Assembly (NCBI GenBank): GCA_041624375.1 | Contig: JBFJVD010000096.1 | Location: 1-10,150 of the forward strand | Length of the DNA stretch: 10,150 nt | Reading direction: 5' to 3' | From: JBFJVD01 sp041624375 | Lineage (GTDB): Bacteria; Chloroflexota; Anaerolineae; Anaerolineales; E44-bin32 | Part shown: one piece after another, positions 1 to 5,428 of the stretch | Layout of the letters: every line of letters starts with the position of its first letter | Numbering within the stretch: position 1 is the stretch's first letter | The notes under the pieces: model-generated | Database searches by the model: none | The model's input: the letters and a program-made list of their open reading frames with translations, nothing else | What the model was told of the DNA's origin: nothing | Position numbers and translations under genes: made by a program

Positions 1-56
1 AGCACTTGGCAAGAGACTTGGCATTGGCGACCAGGCCATGCCATTTCTCCCAACCC

Positions 57-75
57 GAGCGCGGTAGCCGCGCTC
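57..75. repeat. GC-rich inverted repeat (hairpin)
   Basis: A perfect 8-base inverted repeat, GAGCGCGG at 57-64 and CCGCGCTC at 68-75, with a 3-base loop. No T-run follows on either strand, so it is not a standard intrinsic terminator. It could end a gene lying to the left of the window by another mechanism, or be part of a structured leader. Confidence 0.5.
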
Positions 76-191
76 CCCAATCCCCGGTCGTTGCCAGAAA
101 ACAAGCACCGAGGAAGCGTCAGGCAACAGTCGAACGATCGCAGGGCGGGCGACGTGAGCCCTGGCCTGCCTTAGCGTAGGCTTGGTTCGTA

Positions 192-212
192 TGCCAGCTG
201 GCAGGCTGCCAG
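192..212. repeat. 12-base palindrome TGCCAGCTGGCA with overlapping stem
   Basis: 192-203 is a perfect palindrome. Its right half, CTGGCA at 198-203, can also pair with TGCCAG at 207-212 over a 3-base loop. It could be a protein-binding site or an RNA stem. No functional evidence is visible and the GC content makes such matches common. Confidence 0.4.
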
Positions 213-261
213 GCTCCCAGCCAGGCGCTCTCTGCATCGACACCGGAGGCGCTTCGGGGGT

Positions 262-426
262 ATGCTGAATAGAGAAAGATCGGAGTCCGCGCCTGCGCTC
301 GTTGAAACCCGAACCATCGCCGTAGTGCAAGCTGTGGCGTGGTGCTTGCATCCACGCCCCGCCTGGCGGTGGCGATCAGCGGATGAACTTGGCTCCCCTC
401 TACCCCTGAGGCATGGAAACGGATGA
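262..426 (+). CDS. Possible 54-codon upstream ORF overlapping the sigma factor start
   Basis: An ATG at 262 opens a 54-residue frame that ends in a TGA at 424-426. This TGA overlaps the sigma factor ATG (423-425) as ATGA, the arrangement used in translational coupling. GGAGG at 245-249 could serve as a ribosome site, although 12 bases away is long. The peptide starts MLNRERSE and has a Trp/Arg/Pro-rich stretch near residues 27-38 with three Trp. It has no domain and no membrane segment. The Trp codons at 340, 364 and 370 fall inside the overlapping inverted repeats at 326-374, which is what prompts the leader-peptide idea. Frames of this length arise often by chance at this GC content, so this is a candidate only. 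Confidence 0.25.
   Translation: MLNRERSESAPALVETRTIAVVQAVAWCLHPRPAWRWRSADELGSPLPLRHGNG
326..374 (+). promoter_or_regulatory. Mutually exclusive RNA stems in the sigma factor leader
   Basis: Three stems overlap. Stem A pairs TGCAAGC (326-332) with GCTTGCA (344-350). Stem B pairs GGCGTGG (336-342) with CCACGCC (352-358). Stem C pairs 355-362 with 366-374, with one bulged base at 370. A and C can form together; B competes with both. This is the layout of attenuators and some riboswitches, and it lies about 50 bases before the sigma factor start. A simultaneous A+B pseudoknot looks strained because only one base (351) would cross a 7-pair stem. I recognise no known riboswitch class. Conservation of the pairings in relatives would be needed to call it real. 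Confidence 0.3.
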
Positions 427-1448
427 GCAAAGAGATACACAGCTCGCGCAATACGTCCCTGGATGAACTTGATCTCCCAGCTTCGCCGGCAAACGACTTG
501 CCGGTTCCGCTCGATCTCGAAGAAATCAGTCTGGGAGCGGCGGATCGGCGCGATCCAGTGGGGTTGTATTTCAGCCAGGTGACCCGAAGCCCCCTGCTTC
601 GTCAGGAGGAGGAGATTGAGCTGGCGAAGCGCATCGCTCGCGGTCAGCAGGCAGGCCGGCAGATCGCCAGTGGAGTACGGTCTGCCGAGCGGCGCGCCCG
701 CTTGCTGGTGTATGTTCAGGAAGGCCTGGCCGCTCGCGAAAAGCTCATTCTGGCCAATTCCAGGCTAGTGATCAGCATCGCCAAGAGGTTCCGTGGGCGA
801 GGTCTGTCCCTGCTCGACCTGGTTCAGGAAGGCCAGATCGGCCTGATGCGGGCGATCAAGAAGTTTGACTACAGTCGCGGTTTTAAGTTTTCAACGTATG
901 CAACCTGGTGGATCCGTCAGGCAGTAAGCAGGTTAGTCGCAGACCAGGGCCGGACGGTTCGCCTGCCGGTCCATATGGGGGATCGCATCAACCGCATGCG
1001 GCGTGTCTATCATCGGCTCACGCAGGAGCGCGGCAGGGAGCCAACCTGTGAGGAGGTTGCGCGGGTGCTCGGAGCACCGACGAGACAGGTCGAGGAGATG
1101 CTTGCCTACGCGCAGACTCCCCTTTCGCTTGAGCTTCCTCTGAATGAGACGGAGGATTCGGTTTTGGGGGATCACATCGAGGATAAGAGCGTGCCTTCGC
1201 CAGAGGATGAAGCCGATCTGGATCTGCTTCTACGCGATCTGCGGGCATCTCTGGACACTTTGCCTCCGAGGGAAGCCCAGGTTCTCAGGCTGCGATTTGG
1301 GTTGACGGATGGCCGCAGCCATACGCTCGGTGAGGTCGGCCAGAAGATTGGGGTCACGCGCGAGCGGGTGCGTCAAATCGAGAGGCAAGCCTTGCTCCGC
1401 CTCCGCTCCATGGAACAGAACCTTCACTTGCGAACCTACCTCATCTAG
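423..1448 (+). CDS. RNA polymerase sigma factor, sigma-70 family group 2 (RpoD/SigA-like)
   Basis: This is a promoter-recognition subunit of RNA polymerase. Region 1.2 is at residues 44-72 (DPVGLYFSQVTRSPLL). Region 2 is at about 104-186 and includes DLVQEGQIGLMRAIKKFD and the promoter-melting segment YATWWIRQAVSR. Region 3 spans about 187-255. Region 4 is at 268-335 with the -35-binding helix-turn-helix TLGEVGQKIGVTRERVRQIE. At 341 residues it lacks the long acidic region 1.1 of a primary sigma factor, which fits a group 2 alternative factor. The spacer between regions 1.2 and 2.1 (about 73-103) is basic and somewhat long. The ATG at 423 is preceded by GAGG at 408-411, a weak ribosome site; an ATG at 413 is out of frame. 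Its leader holds competing stems and a possible upstream ORF. Its target promoters cannot be read from sequence. Confidence 0.95.
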   Translation: MSKEIHSSRNTSLDELDLPASPANDLPVPLDLEEISLGAADRRDPVGLYFSQVTRSPLLRQEEEIELAKRIARGQQAGRQIASGVRSAERRARLLVYVQEGLAAREKLILANSRLVISIAKRFRGRGLSLLDLVQEGQIGLMRAIKKFDYSRGFKFSTYATWWIRQAVSRLVADQGRTVRLPVHMGDRINRMRRVYHRLTQERGREPTCEEVARVLGAPTRQVEEMLAYAQTPLSLELPLNETEDSVLGDHIEDKSVPSPEDEADLDLLLRDLRASLDTLPPREAQVLRLRFGLTDGRSHTLGEVGQKIGVTRERVRQIERQALLRLRSMEQNLHLRTYLI

Positions 1449-1502
1449 CGGCCCGTTCGGTCCATCCCCTCATTTCTCCACGATCTTTGGAGCTACCTCA
1501 AG

Positions 1503-1526
1503 GGGACGCTGAAGTCGGAGCGTCCC
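1503..1526 (+). terminator. Hairpin after the sigma factor gene, possible terminator
   Basis: A perfect 8-base stem, GGGACGCT at 1503-1510 with AGCGTCCC at 1519-1526, and an 8-base loop, 55 bases after the sigma stop codon. There is no T-run after it, so intrinsic termination is doubtful. It may protect an mRNA end or act with a termination factor. Confidence 0.35.
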
Positions 1527-1620
1527 ACGTATGGCACCCGGTCTGCGAGGCGCTGGCACCGCACTTGCAGCTTCCGGCATAGGAGTTCCTTCCGCTTGCG
1601 GGAATAGGTTGATTGGGATA

Positions 1621-1650
1621 GAGTCGGAACACTTCGGTGGACCCGGACTC
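1621..1650 (+). promoter_or_regulatory. UUCG-capped hairpin in the leader of the two-gene operon
   Basis: GAGTC (1621-1625) pairs with GACTC (1646-1650). GG (1626-1627) then pairs with CC (1643-1644), skipping one bulged G. After a small purine-rich internal loop, CAC (1630-1632) pairs with GTG (1637-1639) around TTCG (1633-1636). In RNA this is the very stable C(UUCG)G tetraloop. It ends 44 bases before the start at 1695. It might be a terminator remnant, an RNA stability element or a protein-binding leader; no T-run follows. Confidence 0.4.
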
Positions 1651-1694
1651 TAGGTTAGGGTCTGTCAGCCATAGAGGATCTGGGGGATGGCCAG

Positions 1695-2207
1695 ATGAGT
1701 GATGCGCCCTCCAATAACGACAAGCATGTTTCGCTTGCCTTTCTCGACCTGACCAATTTCGAGGAAGGCGGCGCAATTCGGGGCGGCTGCCTGGTGACCG
1801 ACGCGCAGGCTCGTCCGCTTGAATTCCGCGTTAGCGGGGCGATCCGCCCCACCAGCCTTCAGCGCGTGTTGTACGGCGATACCCTTCATGAATACATCTG
1901 TAATGATCTCATTGGCCTGCCGATGCTGCAGACACTTGAGATGGAGCCAAGTTTCGTCCTGGTCCGCGATGCCGAGTTCCTGAAACTGCGCCCAAAGATT
2001 AAATACCCGGTCCTGTGGGTGCGTGGAACCGTGGACGGCCAATTTGTGCTCCAGACGTTTCCCGGCTTTGAAGATGAGGTTGAAAACAGCCGTGAGATGC
2101 TCCCGGCCCGCTTTCGTGGGCGGAATATCATGGAGCCGTTCTTGCGAATTCGGGACGCACTGGAAGAGGCTCACCGGATGAGTATCGGCGAGCAACAGAA
2201 GGAGTGA
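1695..2207 (+). CDS. Uncharacterised 170-residue protein paired with the SNF2/Mrr-like protein
   Basis: No named family can be assigned. It is a soluble protein with no signal peptide or membrane segment. Its most distinctive part is residues 29-62, which reads RGGCLVTDAQARPLEF and then IRPTSLQRVLYG. Similar 'VTD...PLEF...IRPT..QRVLYG' segments occur, to my memory and unverified, in uncharacterised proteins of Chloroflexota and Planctomycetota. The middle (80-125) alternates hydrophobic and charged residues as in an alpha/beta fold. The C-terminal 30 residues are helical and highly charged. The ATG at 1695 follows a G-rich stretch (1682-1690) and a GAGG-like site at 1674-1677; neither is ideal. 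Its stop codon ends one base before the next gene's GTG, so the two are almost certainly co-transcribed and probably make partner proteins. Function unknown. Confidence 0.85.
   Translation: MSDAPSNNDKHVSLAFLDLTNFEEGGAIRGGCLVTDAQARPLEFRVSGAIRPTSLQRVLYGDTLHEYICNDLIGLPMLQTLEMEPSFVLVRDAEFLKLRPKIKYPVLWVRGTVDGQFVLQTFPGFEDEVENSREMLPARFRGRNIMEPFLRIRDALEEAHRMSIGEQQKE
2197..2204 (+). promoter_or_regulatory. Ribosome binding site deciding the GTG start at 2209
   Basis: AGAAGGAG at 2197-2204 lies inside the last codons of the upstream gene, four bases before GTG at 2209. It supports this GTG as the start, since the first in-frame ATG comes only at codon 117. Confidence 0.7.
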
Positions 2208-2208
2208 T

Positions 2209-4488
2209 GTGCCGCCGCTCCGTCTCTCGACCGGTCGAGCCGTCAACCCGCTCCAGCGCCCTCCCATCGCTCGCGCTCGCGAGCTGACGGTCGAGCCGCC
2301 AGACATCTACATCGTACCGCCACCAGCTCACCTGCATCCGCGTCGAGGGGCGGATCCACGCCCGTTTCGGGTCCGTTTCGAAGCGGTCAGCCTTCACCCT
2401 CTCCCCTTCGAGAGCCAGCCCACTGCGATCCACGATCTTGAAGGTTTTCGCATCCGGGTCGATCCACAGCAGCCGATTGAGGCCAGATTGGATTCGGTGG
2501 GAGTTGAAGCCCTGCAATTTGCGGGCTCCGACACGCCATCGTCCGGACCGGCGGCCATGCCCAGCCTGGATGGCGAGGCGGGACCGGAAGCCGCCCAAAA
2601 CGGCTCCAGCCTTGCCCGGCTGCGACACTTCCTGCAGCCCTCGATCAAGCTGCTGGATGGCCCGGCGATCTCACTTGAGGGGCAGGTGAATACGGCATCG
2701 CTGGATGCGATAGGTACGCTCCACGAAGTCGAGCGCGTTCTCTTTGCGGACCCGCCCGGAACTGGGAAGCGTATGACGGTTGCGCTGGCGCTTCGTCAAC
2801 TCTTTCGGAGCCGAACGATCGGACGAGCGCTCATTCTTGTTCCGCGCGCTGAGCGCCGGATTTGGGTTGAGGAGCTTCAAAACTACGCTCCAGATCTCCT
2901 TATTAACGTCATTCAGGGCACCGGGCCGGAGCGGAGAAAGGGCTGGGGTTGCGAAGCTCATCTCTACCTCGCAGACTACGCAAGCTTCCTTCATGACCTG
3001 CAAGCTGATGACCTGCCCAAGTTGCGTACTCATTTCGATGCAATCGTCATGGATATGGCGCTTGCGGCCTTGAGTTGGTCCGACCATCCGCTCACCATCC
3101 TTGATGAAGTGGATTGTCGCTTCCGATGGGCGCTTGCCGGTGGTAAGCCTCGGTCCGCCGTTGAATGGAAGTCGCTCTTTGGCGTTCTAACCCCCGGGAA
3201 GATCCAACCCGGTGAGACCATCCCGTTGGCCGAATTTGAGCGCCGCCTGGGGGCCAATCTCCTATTGCGAACGAAATCGGAGCTATCCGATGGACTGCCG
3301 CGACGCTTGCGGCGCAGGCTGTGGCTTGATCTAGAGCTGGAACAGCGGGAGGCCTATGACGCCATCCTTGCGGAGGAGCGCCATCGACTGGCGAAGCTCG
3401 GCAGCTCGGTTACGCGGGGGCATATTGCCGCAGCGGAACTCCGGCTCACCGAGGCCGCTGATTTCCTGGGCGACTCGCTCGAGGGTGTGAAAGTCCAGGC
3501 CCTGCTCGACCGGCTCCGCGAGATCGAAAGTTCGGGGAACAAGGCAGTCGTCTTTTGTCAAAATACCCAGACTCTCGAGCATCTATACCCGGCCCTGGAG
3601 GTCTTCGGGGCGTTGCGTCTCCCGGCGGGGACGAGCGAGGCGAGCCGTGGAAAGACGCTCGATGCCTTCGAGGCCAATCGCAACAACCGGGTCCTGCTGG
3701 CGGACGTGGAATCGCGCACCGATGGGCGCCGCCTCCCCATGGCGAACTACCTCATCCATTTCGATCATAGCTGGAACCCCGTCGTGCGGCTGCGTGCAGA
3801 GCATCGCCTGCACTGGGACGGTGCGCTTGATGTTCCGCTCGATATCACGGAGTTCTGGACCGTCGATACCGTCGAGCACAGGTTGCACGACCTGCTGGAG
3901 TCGCGCGGCCTGGGAACGGATAAGCTCTCCCCGAGTGTGGATACCTCCAGCCTCGACCGGAGTCTATCGATCGAGGACTGGCTGCAAAAGGTCTTCGAAG
4001 TACCGATGCGCCCTCAAGTCCGCAGGCCGGTGGAGCCTGCCCGGCCCGTAGCGCCCTCTCGGCCGGGGACCGGCTTGCTGCCGGGGACGACGATGCTGCG
4101 CAGCGAGCTCGACTCATTGGACGACGAGCGCTTCCTCGCCGGGGTGGAGCTGTTCATGCAGGCGCTCGGCTTTCTGCATGCCGAACGCTTGGCGGAGGGC
4201 AGCGGCAGCCGGCTCGCGCTCCTCGCTCGACGCACGGAGCAAGAAGCCGACGAGGCGGTTCTGGTGCATTGCATCAGGACCGATAAGAACGTGGGCGTGG
4301 CCGAGGGGCGCGCCCTGTTGAAGGAACTCGATCCGCGGCCCGAGTTGATTGGCGGCTTTCTGCTTTCAAGCACCGATTTCACTGCCGCATGCCGCAAGCT
4401 GGCGGATGAATCCGAAGGCCGCCTCGGCCTCATCGCCGGCACCGAACTGGCCCGGCACCTGCATATCCTCGGCTGGTTTGAGGGCTGA
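2209..4488 (+). CDS. SNF2-helicase-like protein with C-terminal Mrr-like domain, apparently catalytically degenerate
   Basis: The order of segments follows a SNF2 ATPase. A poorly conserved N-terminus (1-135) precedes a P-loop-like PPGTGKR at 182-188, then ALILVPRAERRIWVEEL (207-223, motif Ia). Next come FDAIVMDMAL (276-285, motif II), RWALAGGKP (306-314, motif III) and SLFGVLTPG (322-330). The second lobe follows, with KAVVFCQNTQTLEHL (445-459) and LIHFDHSWNPVVRLRAEHRLHW (515-536, motif VI). The key residues are changed: GKR for GKT/S, DMAL for DEAH/DEGH, GG for the TGTP core, and HRLHW for DRxHR. Residues about 640-757 resemble an Mrr-type restriction endonuclease domain (FLAGVELFMQALGF; GGFLLSSTDFTAACRKLA; LIAGTELARHL), but QxK is HCI (687-689) and the usual GxD is absent. 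ATP hydrolysis and DNA cleavage are therefore doubtful; a DNA-binding or scaffold role with the 170-residue partner is inference. The frame is intact, so this is not simple decay. Confidence 0.8.
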   Translation: MPPLRLSTGRAVNPLQRPPIARARELTVEPPDIYIVPPPAHLHPRRGADPRPFRVRFEAVSLHPLPFESQPTAIHDLEGFRIRVDPQQPIEARLDSVGVEALQFAGSDTPSSGPAAMPSLDGEAGPEAAQNGSSLARLRHFLQPSIKLLDGPAISLEGQVNTASLDAIGTLHEVERVLFADPPGTGKRMTVALALRQLFRSRTIGRALILVPRAERRIWVEELQNYAPDLLINVIQGTGPERRKGWGCEAHLYLADYASFLHDLQADDLPKLRTHFDAIVMDMALAALSWSDHPLTILDEVDCRFRWALAGGKPRSAVEWKSLFGVLTPGKIQPGETIPLAEFERRLGANLLLRTKSELSDGLPRRLRRRLWLDLELEQREAYDAILAEERHRLAKLGSSVTRGHIAAAELRLTEAADFLGDSLEGVKVQALLDRLREIESSGNKAVVFCQNTQTLEHLYPALEVFGALRLPAGTSEASRGKTLDAFEANRNNRVLLADVESRTDGRRLPMANYLIHFDHSWNPVVRLRAEHRLHWDGALDVPLDITEFWTVDTVEHRLHDLLESRGLGTDKLSPSVDTSSLDRSLSIEDWLQKVFEVPMRPQVRRPVEPARPVAPSRPGTGLLPGTTMLRSELDSLDDERFLAGVELFMQALGFLHAERLAEGSGSRLALLARRTEQEADEAVLVHCIRTDKNVGVAEGRALLKELDPRPELIGGFLLSSTDFTAACRKLADESEGRLGLIAGTELARHLHILGWFEG

Positions 4489-4494
4489 CCGGCC
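4471..4494 (+). terminator. Hairpin over the stop codon of the SNF2-like gene, weak terminator candidate
   Basis: GGCTGGT (4471-4477) pairs with ACCGGCC (4488-4494) through seven pairs, one of them T-G, around a 10-base loop that contains the TGA. A T-run is lacking. The 76-base gap to the convergent gene's stop shows no better terminator on either strand. Confidence 0.25.
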
Positions 4495-4564
4495 CCTATC
4501 CGTTGCCTAGACCCGATTTGCCGTTCACCTGGAACAATCTTCCCACGAACGAGCTTCTTCCCTC

Positions 4565-5410
4565 TCAAGGACAATCAATGTTGGTGTAGGTCCCCAGGTT
4601 AACCGAAGCGAAGTTCCTTGCCATATCATCGGCTCGTACTCGCAGCACGGCTGAGCCAGGCGAGCTAAAACCACTGAAGGTAATCGATCCATCATAGAAA
4701 GCATCCCAGCCTCCCCCAGAAGCCCCACCACTGCTTGGAGGCGCGAGGTTCGAGGTAATCAGAGTCCCTGCTGGATCACGAAACTGGAGTTCGACTCGAG
4801 ATAGCCCATATGAGATTGCAGGATCTACGATATGCAAATTGGATATCGAGACATCACATGTTGAGATTGCGCCAGGGGGCGGATTCAGAGTCCAGCCGGG
4901 GAGGATCTGTGGGTCCTGTGTGTCGGGCGGTGTCGGGGTCGCCGTCGGGCGCGGCGTGTTGGTCGGCCGCGGGGTGGGTGTGTTAGACGGGGTATTCGTC
5001 GGGGGCGGCGTCAACGTCGCTGTCGGAGTCGGGGATGGTGTGAAGGTTGGGGTGTTCGTCGGTGTCGGCGAGGGGGTGCCGGTGAAAGGCGGATCGCCGG
5101 CGAAATTGAGGGCGGTCGCAGTGGGTATGGAGGCGGCGAGCGTCAATCGTATCCGCTCGGATTCCTCGTCTGCTTCGCGAGGCGAGAGGCCGACCTCCTC
5201 CAGTAGCTCTTCCAGGATCGAAAACTGCAGGGCTCCGAAGCGGACCCCACCGTCGCTGCTGTAGTCGGCGACCAGGCGGGAGCGAAGCGCTTCGGCCAGT
5301 CCGGGCCCGGCGGCGGCGCGAAGTTGCAGGAAGCCGATAAGGATCACCAGGCCGACCGCAATCAGGACGCCGAGGGCGCCAAGAAACCAGGGTCGACCCG
5401 AGTCAGACAC
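4565..5410 (-). CDS. Membrane-anchored protein with Thr/Pro-rich linker and outer beta-sandwich-like domain
   Basis: No family name can be given. A short cytoplasmic tail is followed by one membrane segment (about 8-28, WFLGALGVLIAVGLVILIGFL). A helical, acidic region follows at about 32-95, then a Thr/Pro repeat linker at 107-164. Last is a 115-residue beta-rich domain (166-281) with alternating polar and hydrophobic strands and Cys at 185 and 280, which could bridge its two ends. The orientation suggests that everything after the anchor is outside the cell. The start is GTG at 5410, supported by AGGAAG at 5418-5423, seven bases upstream. It begins 18 bases after the stop of the pseudocyclase sensor gene, so the two form an operon and the protein may bind the sensor or a ligand. 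TPT-type linkers are common in Chloroflexota surface proteins. Confidence 0.75.
   Translation of the reverse strand: MSDSGRPWFLGALGVLIAVGLVILIGFLQLRAAAGPGLAEALRSRLVADYSSDGGVRFGALQFSILEELLEEVGLSPREADEESERIRLTLAASIPTATALNFAGDPPFTGTPSPTPTNTPTFTPSPTPTATLTPPPTNTPSNTPTPRPTNTPRPTATPTPPDTQDPQILPGWTLNPPPGAISTCDVSISNLHIVDPAISYGLSRVELQFRDPAGTLITSNLAPPSSGGASGGGWDAFYDGSITFSGFSSPGSAVLRVRADDMARNFASVNLGTYTNIDCP
4919..5092 (-). repeat. Low-complexity Thr/Pro linker-coding repeat
   Basis: About 58 codons of degenerate TPTxTP-type repeats within the anchored protein gene, seen on the plus strand as imperfect runs of GTCGG and GGTG. Such tracts can expand or contract by slippage, so linker length may vary between strains. 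An open plus-strand frame across the same bases is only the mirror of this composition. Confidence 0.75.
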
Positions 5411-5417
5411 GTCGATG

Positions 5418-5423
5418 CTTCCT
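5418..5423 (-). promoter_or_regulatory. Ribosome binding site for the GTG start at 5410
   Basis: On the minus strand AGGAAG lies seven bases before GTG at 5410-5408, within the 18-base gap after the upstream stop codon. It confirms independent initiation of the second gene of the operon. Confidence 0.65.
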
Positions 5424-5428
5424 GGCGA

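Larger units (their letters stand above)
1..422. other. Non-coding leader region upstream of the sigma factor gene
   Basis: No long gene is convincing here. The two minus-strand reading frames that cover part of it have shadow-like composition (many Arg, Ser, Ala; no domain). The region contains several short inverted repeats, listed separately: a hairpin at 57-75, a 12-base palindrome at 192-203 and overlapping stems at 326-374. An 8-base direct repeat ACTTGGCA lies at 4-11 and 16-23. I see no convincing -35/-10 pair. A long, structured leader for the sigma gene is therefore possible, but the transcription start is unknown. Confidence 0.6.
1449..1694. other. Spacer between sigma factor gene and the two-gene operon
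   Basis: The spacer contains a small stem (CTCCA 1476-1480 with TGGAG 1488-1492) and two stronger hairpins listed separately. A 40-codon plus-strand frame at 1531-1653 has GGAG ten bases ahead of its ATG. It has no recognisable domain and I do not call it a gene. No clear sigma-70 promoter is visible, so the downstream operon may be served by a promoter of another type or by read-through. Confidence 0.6.

Noticed and set aside
326..358. H-type pseudoknot formed by stems A and B together
   Set aside because: The loop that must cross the 7-pair stem A is a single base, so both full stems are unlikely to coexist; competing hairpins fit better.
119..451. Minus-strand frames of 110 and 89 codons in the sigma leader
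   Set aside because: No domain, biased Arg/Ser/Ala composition, no ribosome site, and partial overlap of the sigma factor start; likely chance frames in GC-rich DNA.
1531..1653. 40-codon plus frame with GGAG ten bases upstream
   Set aside because: Its ribosome site would lie within a hairpin, the peptide has no recognisable feature, and it overlaps the UUCG hairpin; too little support for a gene.
1665..2306. 213-codon minus frame opposite the 170-residue gene
   Set aside because: Antisense shadow of a gene with better start, spacing and protein-like composition on the plus strand.
4014..4574. 186-codon minus frame opposite the SNF2/Mrr-like gene
   Set aside because: Ser/Arg-rich shadow composition; the opposite strand encodes recognisable domains.
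4919..5092. Repeat tract considered as a CRISPR or tandem-repeat array
   Set aside because: Repeats are degenerate codon-scale units for a Thr/Pro linker, without regular spacers.
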